Assembly: GCA_944548615.1 (NCBI GenBank)
Contig: OX155955.1
Location: 18,513,421 to 18,577,420 of the forward strand
Length of the DNA stretch: 64,000 bases
From: Micropterix aruncella
Lineage: Eukaryota; Arthropoda; Insecta; Lepidoptera; Micropterigidae
Direction: 5' to 3'
This document shows, one piece after another, positions 24,305 to 35,995 of the stretch (position 1 is the stretch's first letter; every line of letters begins with the position of its first letter). The position numbers and the translations under genes are program-made. The notes under the pieces are model-generated. The model saw only the letters and a program-made list of their open reading frames with translations, made no database searches and had not been told where the DNA came from.

Positions 24305-25002
24305 TAGCTGGGGATTTAGTGCGATGTACCCTGCATTTTGTGATTAAAGGCTCATACTCGGCACAATTGTACCATAGGTGGTCCTGAGTGGATTTAGACC
24401 GGGAGCCATCGGCGAACACCCCGGGGGTGGCGGGGGGAGGGGGTAGAAATTTGATTCCGCCGCGCGTCACTTTGAGCCCTATATCTCTCAGACTAAAGGT
24501 ACCAGGGGAAGTAGGATATCATTTTCGGATAATTCAGTAATGGCAAATTCATTTCGGGAAGAAAAAAATACCTATCCATAGAAAAAATATGAAATAATTG
24601 GTAAAATCCAAAAATCGTTGACATATTTTTTTTTACTTATATGAAGTTTACTTTTTAACCATAAGAGGTATCGGTATGCAAAAAATATATTCTGAAAGCC
24701 ACACTTATCTAAATTACAGATATATCTAAATTACAGAATTACTTTTTATTGGACTGGTATTGCAAAATGTGAGTGAAAAAAATATAATTCATCGCACGGC
24801 AGACCGGCGTATTACGTCCGTTACATAGAGACGGGCATCGATCCAAGTTAGATAAGTACTTATCGGATTATTTAGTTTCTGCGATAGGCCAGTGAGTTAA
24901 AAACAAGAATTAAAATCGTTATTATTATTATTATAACTATATTATTATTGTTTTTTCTATTTAATAAAAATAATTCATCATTCACACACCGTACCTAACT
25001 GA
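24305..25002 (+). repeat. Left long terminal inverted repeat
   Basis: Runs from tagctggggattta to ccgtacctaactga. Its complement matches 27413-28112, including the poly-G/C tract and the acggcagaccgg section. Confidence 0.85.
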
Positions 25003-25829
25003 TATTTGTGCTTACATACCTTAAATACCTAAGTATTAATTTGTCTGCAATCCCTACCACTTCGTTGAAAAAATAATAATTAGTAGTATATATGATACAA
25101 GAACATACCTACCCATACTTACTTAATTGCTAGAAGAAACTATTAAAACACTGAATAAAGGCTATTCTTTTGAATGCCCATTTTCAAATTTCTCATTTCA
25201 TTACAGGTGAAACAGGGGCACACCCTCGCTCTTCGTGGCCCTATAAGTGAAAATTGTATGGGCTATTACTTTACAAATTTTATACCAATTTAGATGATGA
25301 ATTTGTACTTTTAGATTTTAAATGTATGATTAACTTTAATCTTATTATTTAAAACTTTACTGACTACTTTGTGACCTACTATCAAAAACTTTTAGTACGT
25401 TTTCGAACCTACTCGAATTACTATAGGAATAATTGACTATTTCAATTATTAGGCGTCTATGTTGATTATTTTACTTTTTACTAACTATTTTAGTTAGTAT
25501 GATGAGTAACTCTTAGTAAGTACCCATTCAAATTATTAACTCTTTTAATAAATAAGCGTTCATTTTGTTTTGCAATAAGATTTTACAATAAATAGCTTTT
25601 AGTAGGTTCCAAAGTTTCTGAGATACTATTTTTCCAATCTAATAGCTAAATTCTTAACAACCTTCATATGTATGTTAAGTAAAGATTAGAGAAGTAATTA
25701 GACTCCCTAATACAAATATTTTGCCACGTTCAAGAGCGGTTTTTAGCCACCAATTGGACACGACGTAAATGTTATGTATGTTATAGACTTAATATATCCT
25801 ATCTATACTTAATATAAAACAAACATTAT

Positions 25830-26660
25830 AGTTTTTACCTTAGGAAGTCGCAATACCATGACATCAGAGAGATACTGGTGGCGTTTCCCAGTACCTTTGT
25901 GCACCCACAGCTCCTCAAACTGTGTAATTGTGGTAATTTGCACTTTTGCTGCTGGTCTGCGAAGTCAGTATCCACAGTCAGTAGCATAATTTTTGTCAAG
26001 CCATGAGCGACAGTGTCAGATACATGCACCATCATTCATCGTGGTTACGTATCACATAACCACGAAGAAACGTACGCGTTGTGTCACGTGTGATATTGGT
26101 TAAAATATTTGGTCCACCTATGTTGCAAACTTCCTTGCCGTTATCAAAGCAAACAATCTTTCCTTAAGCAATTGTTCATCATCCAATTGGCCTAAAATTT
26201 AGGTAGTTTCGTCGTAGCAGTGACCCGTTTTCTTTAAACGTTTTCCTCTGTTAATATTTTTTATGCTTTCATTGTTATGTCCAAAACCATATTTAATTTT
26301 GAAACCCTGTAAGTTCTTTGCAAAGAAATGGTATACATACTGGTGTACCTATTCTCCAAAGTCTTTTTATGGCCAGAACTCAGTATGTGTACTAATACAG
26401 AACCATCTAGAATTTTCGCTGAGAATTGTGGGGCGTTTGGAACGGTTACAGAACCAAAAATACTGGTAATCGATTTTAATAGGTCTGACCTTGTTCCAGA
26501 TCGCAATTTACCCATTGAAGAAAGTGCTAGAGGACTGGCTTGGTTTTCTTGCGCCAAGAATGAATTGAGATCTTCTACTCTGTGCTCACAGGTTGCAAAA
26601 TAAAGTTTGCTGAATAGACTGTAGTCATTCTCAAGGCCTCTTATCTTTGCTTTCGTTTTG
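25830..26660 (-). pseudogene. Decayed gene of a transposon-associated PIN-like/DTD-motif protein family
   Basis: Minus-strand pieces line up in order with a protein family I recall from arthropod and cnidarian transposons, which has no settled name. From the N-terminal side these are CEHRVEDLNSFLAQENQASP, GKLRSGTRSDLLKSI, then ILDGSVLVHIL, a broken VWD-like strand, KRVTATTKLP, MMVHVSDTVAHGLTKIMLLT ending VDTD, and in another frame ELWVHKGTGKRHQYL. In intact members the VDTD motif sits in an acidic, nuclease-like core; that functional reading is family knowledge, not shown here. Several stops and frameshifts separate the pieces. The 98-residue frame at 26261-26557 is the longest clean stretch. 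A donor-like aag|gtaaaaa follows the last piece. It lies centrally between the long inverted repeats and probably belongs to that element. Confidence 0.7.
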
Positions 26661-27412
26661 CTCTCACTCTTTATTATGTGTTTTAATAACTTCTATATTT
26701 ATATTGTGTATATACTTGTTCTATAAGGAGATATTACTAAGTTTGGTTGGATCCAGTAAACTTTTTTTAGGGTTTGTGTGTAATCTTCCTTCACAAATGT
26801 TATGTATTTAAGAGCAATTGCTTTATAAGATCAATAACTTTTTGCCACTTTTTCTATCTCGAATACTGCATTTACAACTTCAGTACATAGAAGTCTGGAG
26901 ACTGTTCGACAAAAAGATTTCCTGGTGTATTTATTGCAGCTACCGGTGATTGCAGGTATAGAATAAAGTTCTTCTTATTTACGGCAGTGTCAGAAAGATG
27001 GCTGCCGTGTTCTTCTGTTGCGCTGTTCTCCGTAACAAAATACAAAACATCCTGCTCAAAACTGTAAACGGTATTCAGGTTCAGCGAGAAGCCACTTAGT
27101 CAGGGTTTTCAGTCAAACCAATCAATTCTGTGATGTGTAAAAAAATCTTATGTTGTATAATGAAGAAGTAATCACAAACTATTTAGCGTAAAGATAAACG
27201 CAAGAGTAAAAATAGGTCCTACCTACCTCTCCTTTTAATATGGCATTCGTTTGCTCATGTGCTTGGTCCTTAGCTATCCCCGTAAGCTTGCGATAGCTTT
27301 TCGATCCAGAAATTACACATTTTCAAAATGCTTTAATAATTCTCCGCGCGGCAGACAAATTCTTTCACTGTTTACTACTGAACTGAGTGGGTCGACCAAA
27401 AGGTCCACCCAC

Positions 27413-28112
27413 TCAGTTAGGTACGGTGTATGAATGATGAATTATTTTTTATTAAATAGAAAAAACAATAGTAATATAATTAAGTATCATACTAATTATT
27501 ACTATTTTACTTGTTATTTTTAATACACTAACCTATTGCAGAAACTAAATAATCCTATAAGTACTTATCTAACTTCGCTCGATGCCCGTATCTACTTAGC
27601 AGGCGTAATACACCGGTCTGCCGAGCGATGAATTATATTTTTTTCACTCACATTTTACTATGGAAGTCCAATAAAATATATACTGGGATAATTAAGATAA
27701 GTGTGGCTTTCGGAATATATTTTTTAAATACCGATAACTCTTATGGTTAAAAAGTAAACTTTGAATATGTAAAAAAAAAGATGTGAATGAGTTTTGGATG
27801 TTACCAATTATTTCATATTTTTTCCATGGACTGGTATTTTTTTTCTTCCAAAAATGAATTTGTTATCATTGAGTTACCCGAAAATGATATCCCACTTGCC
27901 CTAGTACCTATAGTCCGAGAGATATAGGGCTCAAAGTGACGCGCGGCGGAATCAAACTCCAACCCCCTCCCCCCGCCACCCGCGGGGTGGCCCCCGATGG
28001 CTCCCGGTTTAAATCCACTCAGGACTACCTAAGGAACAATTGTGCCAAGTATGAGCCTTTAATCACAAAATGCAGGGTTCCCATACAAACTGTTGCACTA
28101 AATCCCCAGCTA
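27413..28112 (-). repeat. Right long terminal inverted repeat
   Basis: Mirror of 24305-25002. One short insertion near the outer end (tgtatggga area) and several base changes distinguish it from the left arm. Confidence 0.85.
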
Positions 28113-29090
28113 CAAGGAAAGATCTAAAATATTATTTTTTGAATATTTTAATTTTAATTTATAATCATTATTAATATTATTATTATTAATATTGTTATTA
28201 TAATTATATATATTTTTAATTATTAATTTATATTTTTTATACCCTTTTCCAGTATTTTAAACAATTGTCTAAACCGCATTATAAAATCTACAAGCGCGAA
28301 TCCCCTCTTTTGCGGTATAGAAGAACTGTTTAGTTTAGCGATCCGTATCTACAATAGAAATGGGAGCTGCCATAAAACGAAGCAATTTGCTGTCTATGGC
28401 TGTGTGCACGATAACTCGAGAAAACCTTGTCCCATTCCAATAATTCCTTCACCAATAGACTTCATTCCTCAATAGCATTAAGCGTTTAAATTTAGGGCTG
28501 CATACCTTCGAAATGGCTGCCGTACAATCGGAACTTTCGAAATGTTTGTGCGCACGGTAACTCAAGAACAAGAACAAGAGCGCAAGATAACTTGCGCACA
28601 CGATACTTTTAAAATATCGTACCTATTTCCAAAAAGCTTTAAAATGTCCAGAATATGCTATATTTAAATTAGTTTACGGCAGCGATGTCACAAAAAAATG
28701 CCCAACGGCGGTTTGGCATGGCACAAAAGTCGATTGCGGAATACTAGCTAAACTTTAAGACAAAAAAAATAGCTTAATTTTAAGGCTGTGATTTAAAGAC
28801 AAAAAAAATTATAAACTGTGAGAAACTGGCGAGTATATTGCTCACTAGAGATATATTGTCTGTTCTTATATGATCTGACATCTGACTCCATATAATTGAC
28901 ATGAGGCGCGAGACAATTGAATCTATATTCTGATAGGGAAAATGATATTCTATTTATAAATTGTGGCGGAGACCCTACAGCACAAAGGTAATATAACTAC
29001 ATTATAGTAACAATCACTACCCACCAAGCGCAGCGATAAATCAAAACAGCCTGGCAAAAGCCTCATACGAGAAAATATATCTGGAGATGG
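28113..29090. other. No recognised gene
   Basis: AT-rich at 28130-28260. The 28395-28620 part contains two copies of the gcgcacg.taactc.agaa motif also seen near 20130. Confidence 0.45.
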
Positions 29091-29091
29091 G

Positions 29092-29345
29092 ACTTTTACT
29101 TTCCCGGCTCACCAACCACCGAGGAGGGAAGTATAGAGAACGCGCATTTTTTTCGAGATTAGGCCGGATTTCATTATTTTAAAACCACCCTGGGATGATT
29201 AAAACCCTTTCCAGATGGAAGTCTGTCAACATGTCTGACTGTCTGCCTATGTGTGTGTGTGTGTATTCTTCCACTATAGCGCCCAAACGCTTAATCTGAT
29301 TGAGTTGAGATTTTGATGTGGGTGTTATTTGGTCATAAAAGTAAA
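29092..29345 (-). repeat. Dispersed repeat family T, copy 3 (inverted)
   Basis: In complement it shows ttttatgaccaaataaca, gcgtttgggcgc, an acacacac run at 29251-29264, tctggaaagggt and gccgggaaagtaaaag, the family order reversed. Confidence 0.65.
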
Positions 29346-29399
29346 GTAAAAAAAAAATATTAAAATTAAAAAAAAAACCTAGGAGCGGATATATCATGC

Positions 29400-29607
29400 T
29401 CTTTCGGCAGGCAATATACGATTTCTGTTGGTACCACCTAGATACAGGTTATTCCTAGTGAGGTGGTAAACCACAAACTATCATTTGTGAATCTCTTTCC
29501 GAGTTGGGAAGTAAATTGGAAAACTGTTAAATCAATTATGAAATATTAGGCTAAGATAATGTTTTTGTAATTAAATATATTTTTATGGACTTAAATAAAT
29601 AAATAAA
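29400..29607 (+). repeat. Probable LINE 3' UTR ending in AAAT repeats
   Basis: Unique-looking sequence ends in acttaaataaataaataaac, the kind of tail that terminates several LINE copies in this window. No coding sequence is attached. The start is a guess. Confidence 0.45.
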
Positions 29608-29941
29608 CCCTTTGGTTGTTCGCAAATATTTTAATACAGAGTTGCGCAGGTAAACGGGAAATTTTGAACGTTAGAGTTGGCAACACTCCAGTGCGACAGG
29701 TGTTGGGAACCGATGCGTAGTTGTTGTGAACGCGTTGCCATTTGTTTTGAACGCGGCCACAAGGCCTGATAGTAAGGGGGCGGCCTGGTAAACCAAAAAT
29801 TAAAGATGTCGATAAAGTTTTGCCAAAAATATTGTGCCTTATTTATTTTCTCCTTATGTTGGCAGCAATACATCACTATTTAGTTCCTCTGATACTTGGA
29901 ACGGTTTTAAACAGCAAATAAAGTGTTTGTCATTCACTTAC
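29608..29941 (-). other. Intron sequence downstream of the receptor exon
   Basis: Follows the donor gtaagtg at the exon end. An 81-residue open frame at 29631-29876 on the minus strand shows no domain. No other receptor exon was found in the window on this side. Confidence 0.5.
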
Positions 29942-30081
29942 CACATCGATGAGTTGTGACAGCTTCAGCTTAATTTTGACTGTGAGCGCATCAGACACGT
30001 TCACTACTGGACGCACTAATTTGTTGTAGTTACTCAGCAAGTCGTCGTAAAGACGCTTTGCATCAGGATTCCCCGAACAAC
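29942..30081 (-). CDS. Internal exon of a nicotinic acetylcholine receptor subunit, alpha3/alpha4-like
   Basis: This is one exon of a cys-loop, acetylcholine-gated cation channel subunit of neuronal membranes. The 46 complete codons read [15 protein letters not shown]... and end ...[10 protein letters not shown]. They cover the N-terminal helix ([20 protein letters not shown]) and the first beta strand of the extracellular ligand-binding domain. NVS, about residue 28, is an N-glycosylation sequon. On the minus strand the exon follows a pyrimidine-rich acceptor (ttttttctgtttcag) and ends at GTG followed by the strong donor gtaagtg. It begins with two bases that complete a split codon and ends in phase 0. 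A boundary after LIDV, before the expected NLKNQ exon, matches the known exon layout of insect receptor genes. [15 protein letters not shown] is closest to my recollection of alpha3/alpha4 types; the exact subunit is uncertain. Neither the signal-peptide exon nor the next exon was found in the window. Confidence 0.93.
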
Positions 30082-31387
30082 CTGAAACAGAAAAAAATAT
30101 TTTATAAACAACTGTTTTTAAAACTCGGCCAGGGTAACACCTCACTTCTAAAAATATTTTATTAATTTCATAAGCGTGTTTCTAACTTCCGAAACAATTT
30201 TAAAATTCTGATAAATTTTTCGCAGCAAAATTCTGATAAATTAATGTCACGTAAAATTCCAGGAGAAATGTTAAATAATTGATATATGAAAAATGCGTGA
30301 CTGCGGCGAACATTTCGTATCATAAAATAGCCAGAATTTCGGTATGGTTTGGATTTTTATATTAATCAAACGGTATTTTATTTTTGTACAAAAAATATAT
30401 AGATTAAAACAAATGTTACTCAGGAAGCTATTGCTATACAAGATCAAATCGAGCATATCGTATTAAATATCATTTCCGCAACTATACTCGGATTTTTTTC
30501 TCAGAACATCCAAAAAGTTATAACATTGTGCAGACAACGGCGGCTGCAACGTCACCGAAACGTCGGGTGCTACTAATTTCACGCTGTAAATTCGTTTTCT
30601 ATCCTCCTTGTTCGTCTCCACTGAGCAAAATCTTGTGCTGTGTCGGCGTCGAGTTGAGATTGTGTAATTTCATGGACAAGGAATAAAAATTGGCTATGGA
30701 GTTTTACGGCCGGTTACCACCTGACGTCTTCCGCCATCTACTCTATTGTACCGCCTGGCCTGATAGTACAGCTCCAACATGATCTAGACACCCCAATTTG
30801 TGGGGTTAGCTCCCTATTGGGGAGAGGGGATGGATGCCTCTTCCGCCTGCTCTGCCGTTTCAATGGACTTCATTTCCGCCATTGCAGCCGTTGAGGTCCT
30901 TTATATTACTATAATATTTATCCCAGAAATTAAATCTTCGATAAAATAAACTTGACAAGACGGTTTCAAATTTGGAATTTAAAAAAAAATTGTTACAGTT
31001 ATTAGAGAAAAAGTAAGATCTATCTTTCCATAATCCATTCATCATTCGATTTGTATAGACAAATCGACTACAAAGGCTATAGAGCCTAGCCACAAGATGG
31101 TATAAGTACCTATCTCATTTTCACGAAAAACATTACATTGATCGTTTTTACTGTGACATTTTGAATAGTTTAGCGGCGTTTCCAGTGTTTTCGGTTTACA
31201 ATTTAGAGTTTAAAAAAATAAATTAAGTAAAATACAAACAGTCATATTCCAGTTCGTATGTAAAAAATAGGCGGTTGGGATTGTGAAAATTGAATTTGAA
31301 GTAGTCATCACAAAGCATTAATTTTGCTGTCAAATTAAGTATGCCACCCAAACGCCAAGCGATTGGTTGATCTACACCCCAAGCACG
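30082..31387. other. Intron upstream of the receptor exon; short repeats only
   Basis: Directly preceded, in gene direction, by a T-rich acceptor tract at 30082-30100. A copy of the GGCGG..TGCAAC repeat is at 30533-30601. No coding region supported. Confidence 0.5.
30533..30601 (+). repeat. Dispersed GGCGGCTGCAAC...CACGCTGTAAA repeat, copy 2
   Basis: acaacggcggctgcaacgtc, then gaaacgtcgggtgctac and cacgctgtaaattcg, the same order as at 214 and 45494. Confidence 0.75.
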
Positions 31388-31990
31388 AAATAAAAAAATA
31401 CGTTGTGGCACTCGGGGACTACCACGGTAAAGCTATTGCATAGCATTTTTAACAACTTATGCAATTATAATTATTTATTGATTAATAAATAAAATTGTTT
31501 TTTCTGATATCAGATAACTGCGCTCTATCGGAAAACGTTGAAATTATTCCGAATCATTTGCGGCTGCGAAAGCAAACGTCTTCCGATAGAGCGCCGCGCA
31601 CGAATTTTTTATTCGATAAAGCAAAAATCCGGGTTATTCGAAAAAAAACGTAGATAAAAAGATAGATAAATTAATTATCTTTAAAATGGTGCAGGTTTCA
31701 TAACAATACGCCAGATAGTATTTGCGTAGTAGTCGTTTTTGTGTTCGGATAGACCTAATTTCACAAATTAATTACACTATGTAATATAAACAAAATCTAA
31801 AATATTCAAAGCTGAGAATATTAGGAAAATGTTCTTGTTTAAAATATATTTTTTTCGAATCGTAAGCAGCACTTGTTTAGACGTAATTATCAGTTTAAAA
31901 TCATTAATTTTCGTTAAGAAATTTCTTCATTCGGTCGCCGCGCTGGCCTAGCTAGGCCCGCGATAAAAGCTATGCAATAGCTTAAAAAAG
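31388..31990 (-). mobile_element. About 600-bp dispersed repeat, copy 2 (inverted to 10083-10672)
   Basis: Matches the complement of copy 1 along its length, from aatacgt.gtggcactcggg to gataaaagctatgcaatagc. The central hairpin is shortened here: only one arm plus the outer part of the other remain (about 31528-31594). Confidence 0.7.
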
Positions 31991-32002
31991 CATCACGAGC
32001 TT

Positions 32003-32205
32003 CAGAAACAGACGAGCAACGCGAAGCAAGACTGTAAAGCATTTTAGTAGACACTCCTCAAGCCTTTTCGCCTGAAACAGACGAGCAACTTGAAGCAAGA
32101 TTGGAAATCGCTTGAGTACGTAAAATACTCAATCCTGTTTGTCTGAAACAGTCGAGCAATGGAAAGCAAATCTAGAAACCCTTTAAGTACGCATTGCTCG
32201 ACCCA
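32003..32205. repeat. Three-unit minisatellite, about 70-bp period
   Basis: The word gaaaca.{1}acgagcaa (or a one-base variant) occurs at 32005, 32074 and 32145, each followed by gaagcaaga or a close variant. The units are clearly related but diverged. Confidence 0.8.
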
Positions 32206-32652
32206 TAAGAACACAGTAAGCTATTTTAAATCTTGGTGTGCCCCATTTATTTATATTTTATTTATTTATAAAGTCATTTACATAAAAAAAACAAACATGA
32301 AATTGAACTCTTATAAGATGATGTTTACTGTCCAATGTCGCCCAACTAAGCAGAGCTTGTGCTTGGGCGGACATTTTATAAGCACAGTGTACAGTGCACA
32401 GTATACAGAAATAAAAATTAAAACAATAAAACATTAGGATGCTAATTATGATTACAGTCTTTATTCAAGTATAGTTATTTAAAAAAATAATAAATTGTGT
32501 TTAAATTTATGACTGAAACACCAGGACTGTGCTGCGCGGGTCGAAACGTAAAATTGCCAGAATAACATTCAGCACCCGAGCCATTATCGACTTGGTATTA
32601 GGTGACAAACTTAGGCATTTTACTAAAACTTGTACATAATGGATTGTAATAT

Positions 32653-32815
32653 TAGAGCCCTGTCCACCCTAGAACGGGCTAGTCCCAGTTGGGTGACAGA
32701 AGCAAATCAGCAAAAAGTCAAAGTTTTACCATTCGGTTTCGTTTATTTTTATAAGAAAATCAATGTTTTATAGTAATTAAATCCTAAATAAATAAAATAA
32801 AAAATAAATAAAAGG
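32653..32815 (+). repeat. LINE 3' end with AAAT tail, copy 3
   Basis: tagagccctgtccacccta, gggctagtcccagttgg, then ccattcggtttcg and an A-rich AAATA tail. It directly abuts an inverted GC-rich family G copy. Confidence 0.75.
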
Positions 32816-33062
32816 TGTCAACTACAACGAGCGAACCCGTCACCTCAGAAGGTTTTAACGATAATGATTGTTCTATCTCCTGTGAGGTGAGCGTAGAAGA
32901 CTTAGAGACGAATACAAACCTACCGCCTAGCTAAGCCAACCTGCCCGTTCTCGGCCAACCCCTTACGGCGAGGCACCGGGAAAGGTGACCAGCGGGCAGC
33001 CTCGCCCTCTGACTACCAGTTTTGGAGGGATATCTCCGTCTGGAATAAACCATCAGGATGGC
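32816..33062 (-). repeat. GC-rich family G, copy 4 (inverted, partial)
   Basis: Starts tgtcaactacaacgagcgaa, then gttctatctcctgtg, ttacggcgaggcaccgg and ccagttttggagggata, the complement of the family's 3' third. Confidence 0.8.
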
Positions 33063-33599
33063 ACAACAAATGGCGCTGTGCCAAATCTTTATAGCACCAT
33101 ATATTGTCTGAAATCCGCATTTCATACTTATATTGAGAGTGGCATGATCCTTCGTTTATGATGCTGTGCGAAGACCAGGTTCCCAATCTTAAGTCGATTT
33201 TTACCTCAGCAAGACAGAGAGTAGATAAACATAAATATTAATATTTAAACAATTTATTATATATTAATTAATGTACACAGAGACGCTTACCATCGTAGTT
33301 GGATCGAGTGAAAAGAGTGAGTGTATACACGAAATATCGCCGTTTATATACCCAACATTATGACGTTGAAATGTTAAAAGGTACGTAAGAATATACGGTT
33401 CGTGGAATGAAAGACAAAAATAATTTATCGCTAATGCCGAAAGACACACTTCAATTTCTTGTTAATTAGATTGTTAATGATGTCAAACAAAAATTCGTGT
33501 GGAAAAACATTACACGTGTTATATTAAAAGTGGTCATTGAATTATATTATTGCTGGGCCGTTACACTTGTATACCTGATAAATATCTCCTTTAAATTGA

Positions 33600-33880
33600 A
33601 GCAATGCACTTGTCTCAGCGTGCCAACGTCCTCGGAAGTCCTCAGGATTATACTATTCAGCTGCATCATTCTTGTTTTATCGTTTCAACATCGTCCCAAT
33701 GGCGCCCCACATGACCATTTTGCATTTGGGAAACAGGAAAAACTCACTAGGGGTTAGATCTGGTTACTTATGAGGATGGTAGTGATCGGTGATCAAATTT
33801 CTGGACAGTCATATCTGAATATGAAGGAGCAATGTCGTGATTTTCTGCATCGCGACAATACCATTCTTCGCGATGACATA
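33600..33880 (-). pseudogene. Mariner/Tc1-type transposase fragment
   Basis: The minus strand reads a broken NHDIAPSYSDMTVQKF, then, after a frameshift and one stop, PDLTPSEFFLFPKCKMVMWG. This matches the region between the second and third catalytic residues and just beyond (usually ..PPYSPDLTPCDFFLFP..). The expected third catalytic D is E in this copy. Further pieces toward 33600 are weak. Both ends of the gene are missing. Confidence 0.7.
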
Positions 33881-34059
33881 AAGTGGACCTCACTCAAAGC
33901 ACGCGATCCCTGAAGTGTTTGAGTACCTTCACGTGAGGCACCATTCACTGTTTGTCGGCCACTCGGTGGGTGTGGCCATTCGTAGAGACCTAGCCACCAT
34001 AATTTCTGACAAAGACCCGACTGGATCAGTTCGCGTATATATGCATATTATTAGGCTAC

Positions 34060-34250
34060 GCGGTGACAGGAGGGGGGAGAAACCCCGCCCACCACCCGGG
34101 CAGTTCTAACGACATGGGTCGTTTTATCTGCCCGGGATATCGTGCATCGACAACCTCACGCGTACCAGAAGGGTATTACGCGAGGGGTGGACGAACGGAG
34201 ATATGGAGGAAGATTCTCCTGGTTTCTACCCCCTCTGGCACCCCGTGAAC
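34060..34250. repeat. GC-rich repeat fragment, unassigned
   Basis: A GC-rich stretch with ggcagttctaacgacatggg and ccccctctggcaccccgtg stands out from its AT-rich flanks. No coding meaning or family could be established. Confidence 0.35.
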
Positions 34251-34300
34251 CGTTTATTAAATCAAATCAATATCAACAATTCACTTACTATCTAACATTA

Positions 34301-35799
<1,499 letters not shown>

Positions 35800-35995
35800 G
35801 AACGCTTTCTGGTGGACCGATTTCAACACAATCTTTTCAAATCTTGCCATGACCAAATGATGCCTGCATGCCAAATTTCAGATCAATCGCATGAAGCATT
35901 TGGGCGCAATCGTGGATGATTCAAATACATACAGTCACAGATAGACACACAGAAGTGTGTTCACAATACTTTCCGTTTGTCAGGAAAGTAAAAAA
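35800..35995 (+). repeat. Dispersed repeat family T, copy 4
   Basis: tctggtggaccgatttcaac, atgaccaaatgatgcctgca, gcatttgggcgcaatcgtgg, and ctttccgtttgtcaggaaag. Confidence 0.75.

Larger units (their letters stand above)
24305..28112. mobile_element. 3.8-kb DNA element with about 700-bp terminal inverted repeats
   Basis: The left arm (24305-25002) and right arm (27413-28112) are inverted copies of each other, high in identity by eye with small indels. The outer tip is tagctggggatttagtgc on each side. Both arms share a GC-rich section (gtggcggggggaggggg) and cgccgcgcgtcactttgag. The flank may show a CAA duplication next to the tips, which is tentative. The 2.4-kb interior holds the broken gene at 25830-26660 on the minus strand. 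Long arms with an internal gene suggest a once-autonomous DNA transposon or foldback-type element. I could not assign the superfamily. Confidence 0.8.

Noticed and set aside
29631..29876. 81-residue frame just downstream of the receptor exon as a continuation of the receptor
   Set aside because: Its residues do not resemble the next receptor segment (NLKNQ...), and it lies after a clear donor site, so it is intronic.
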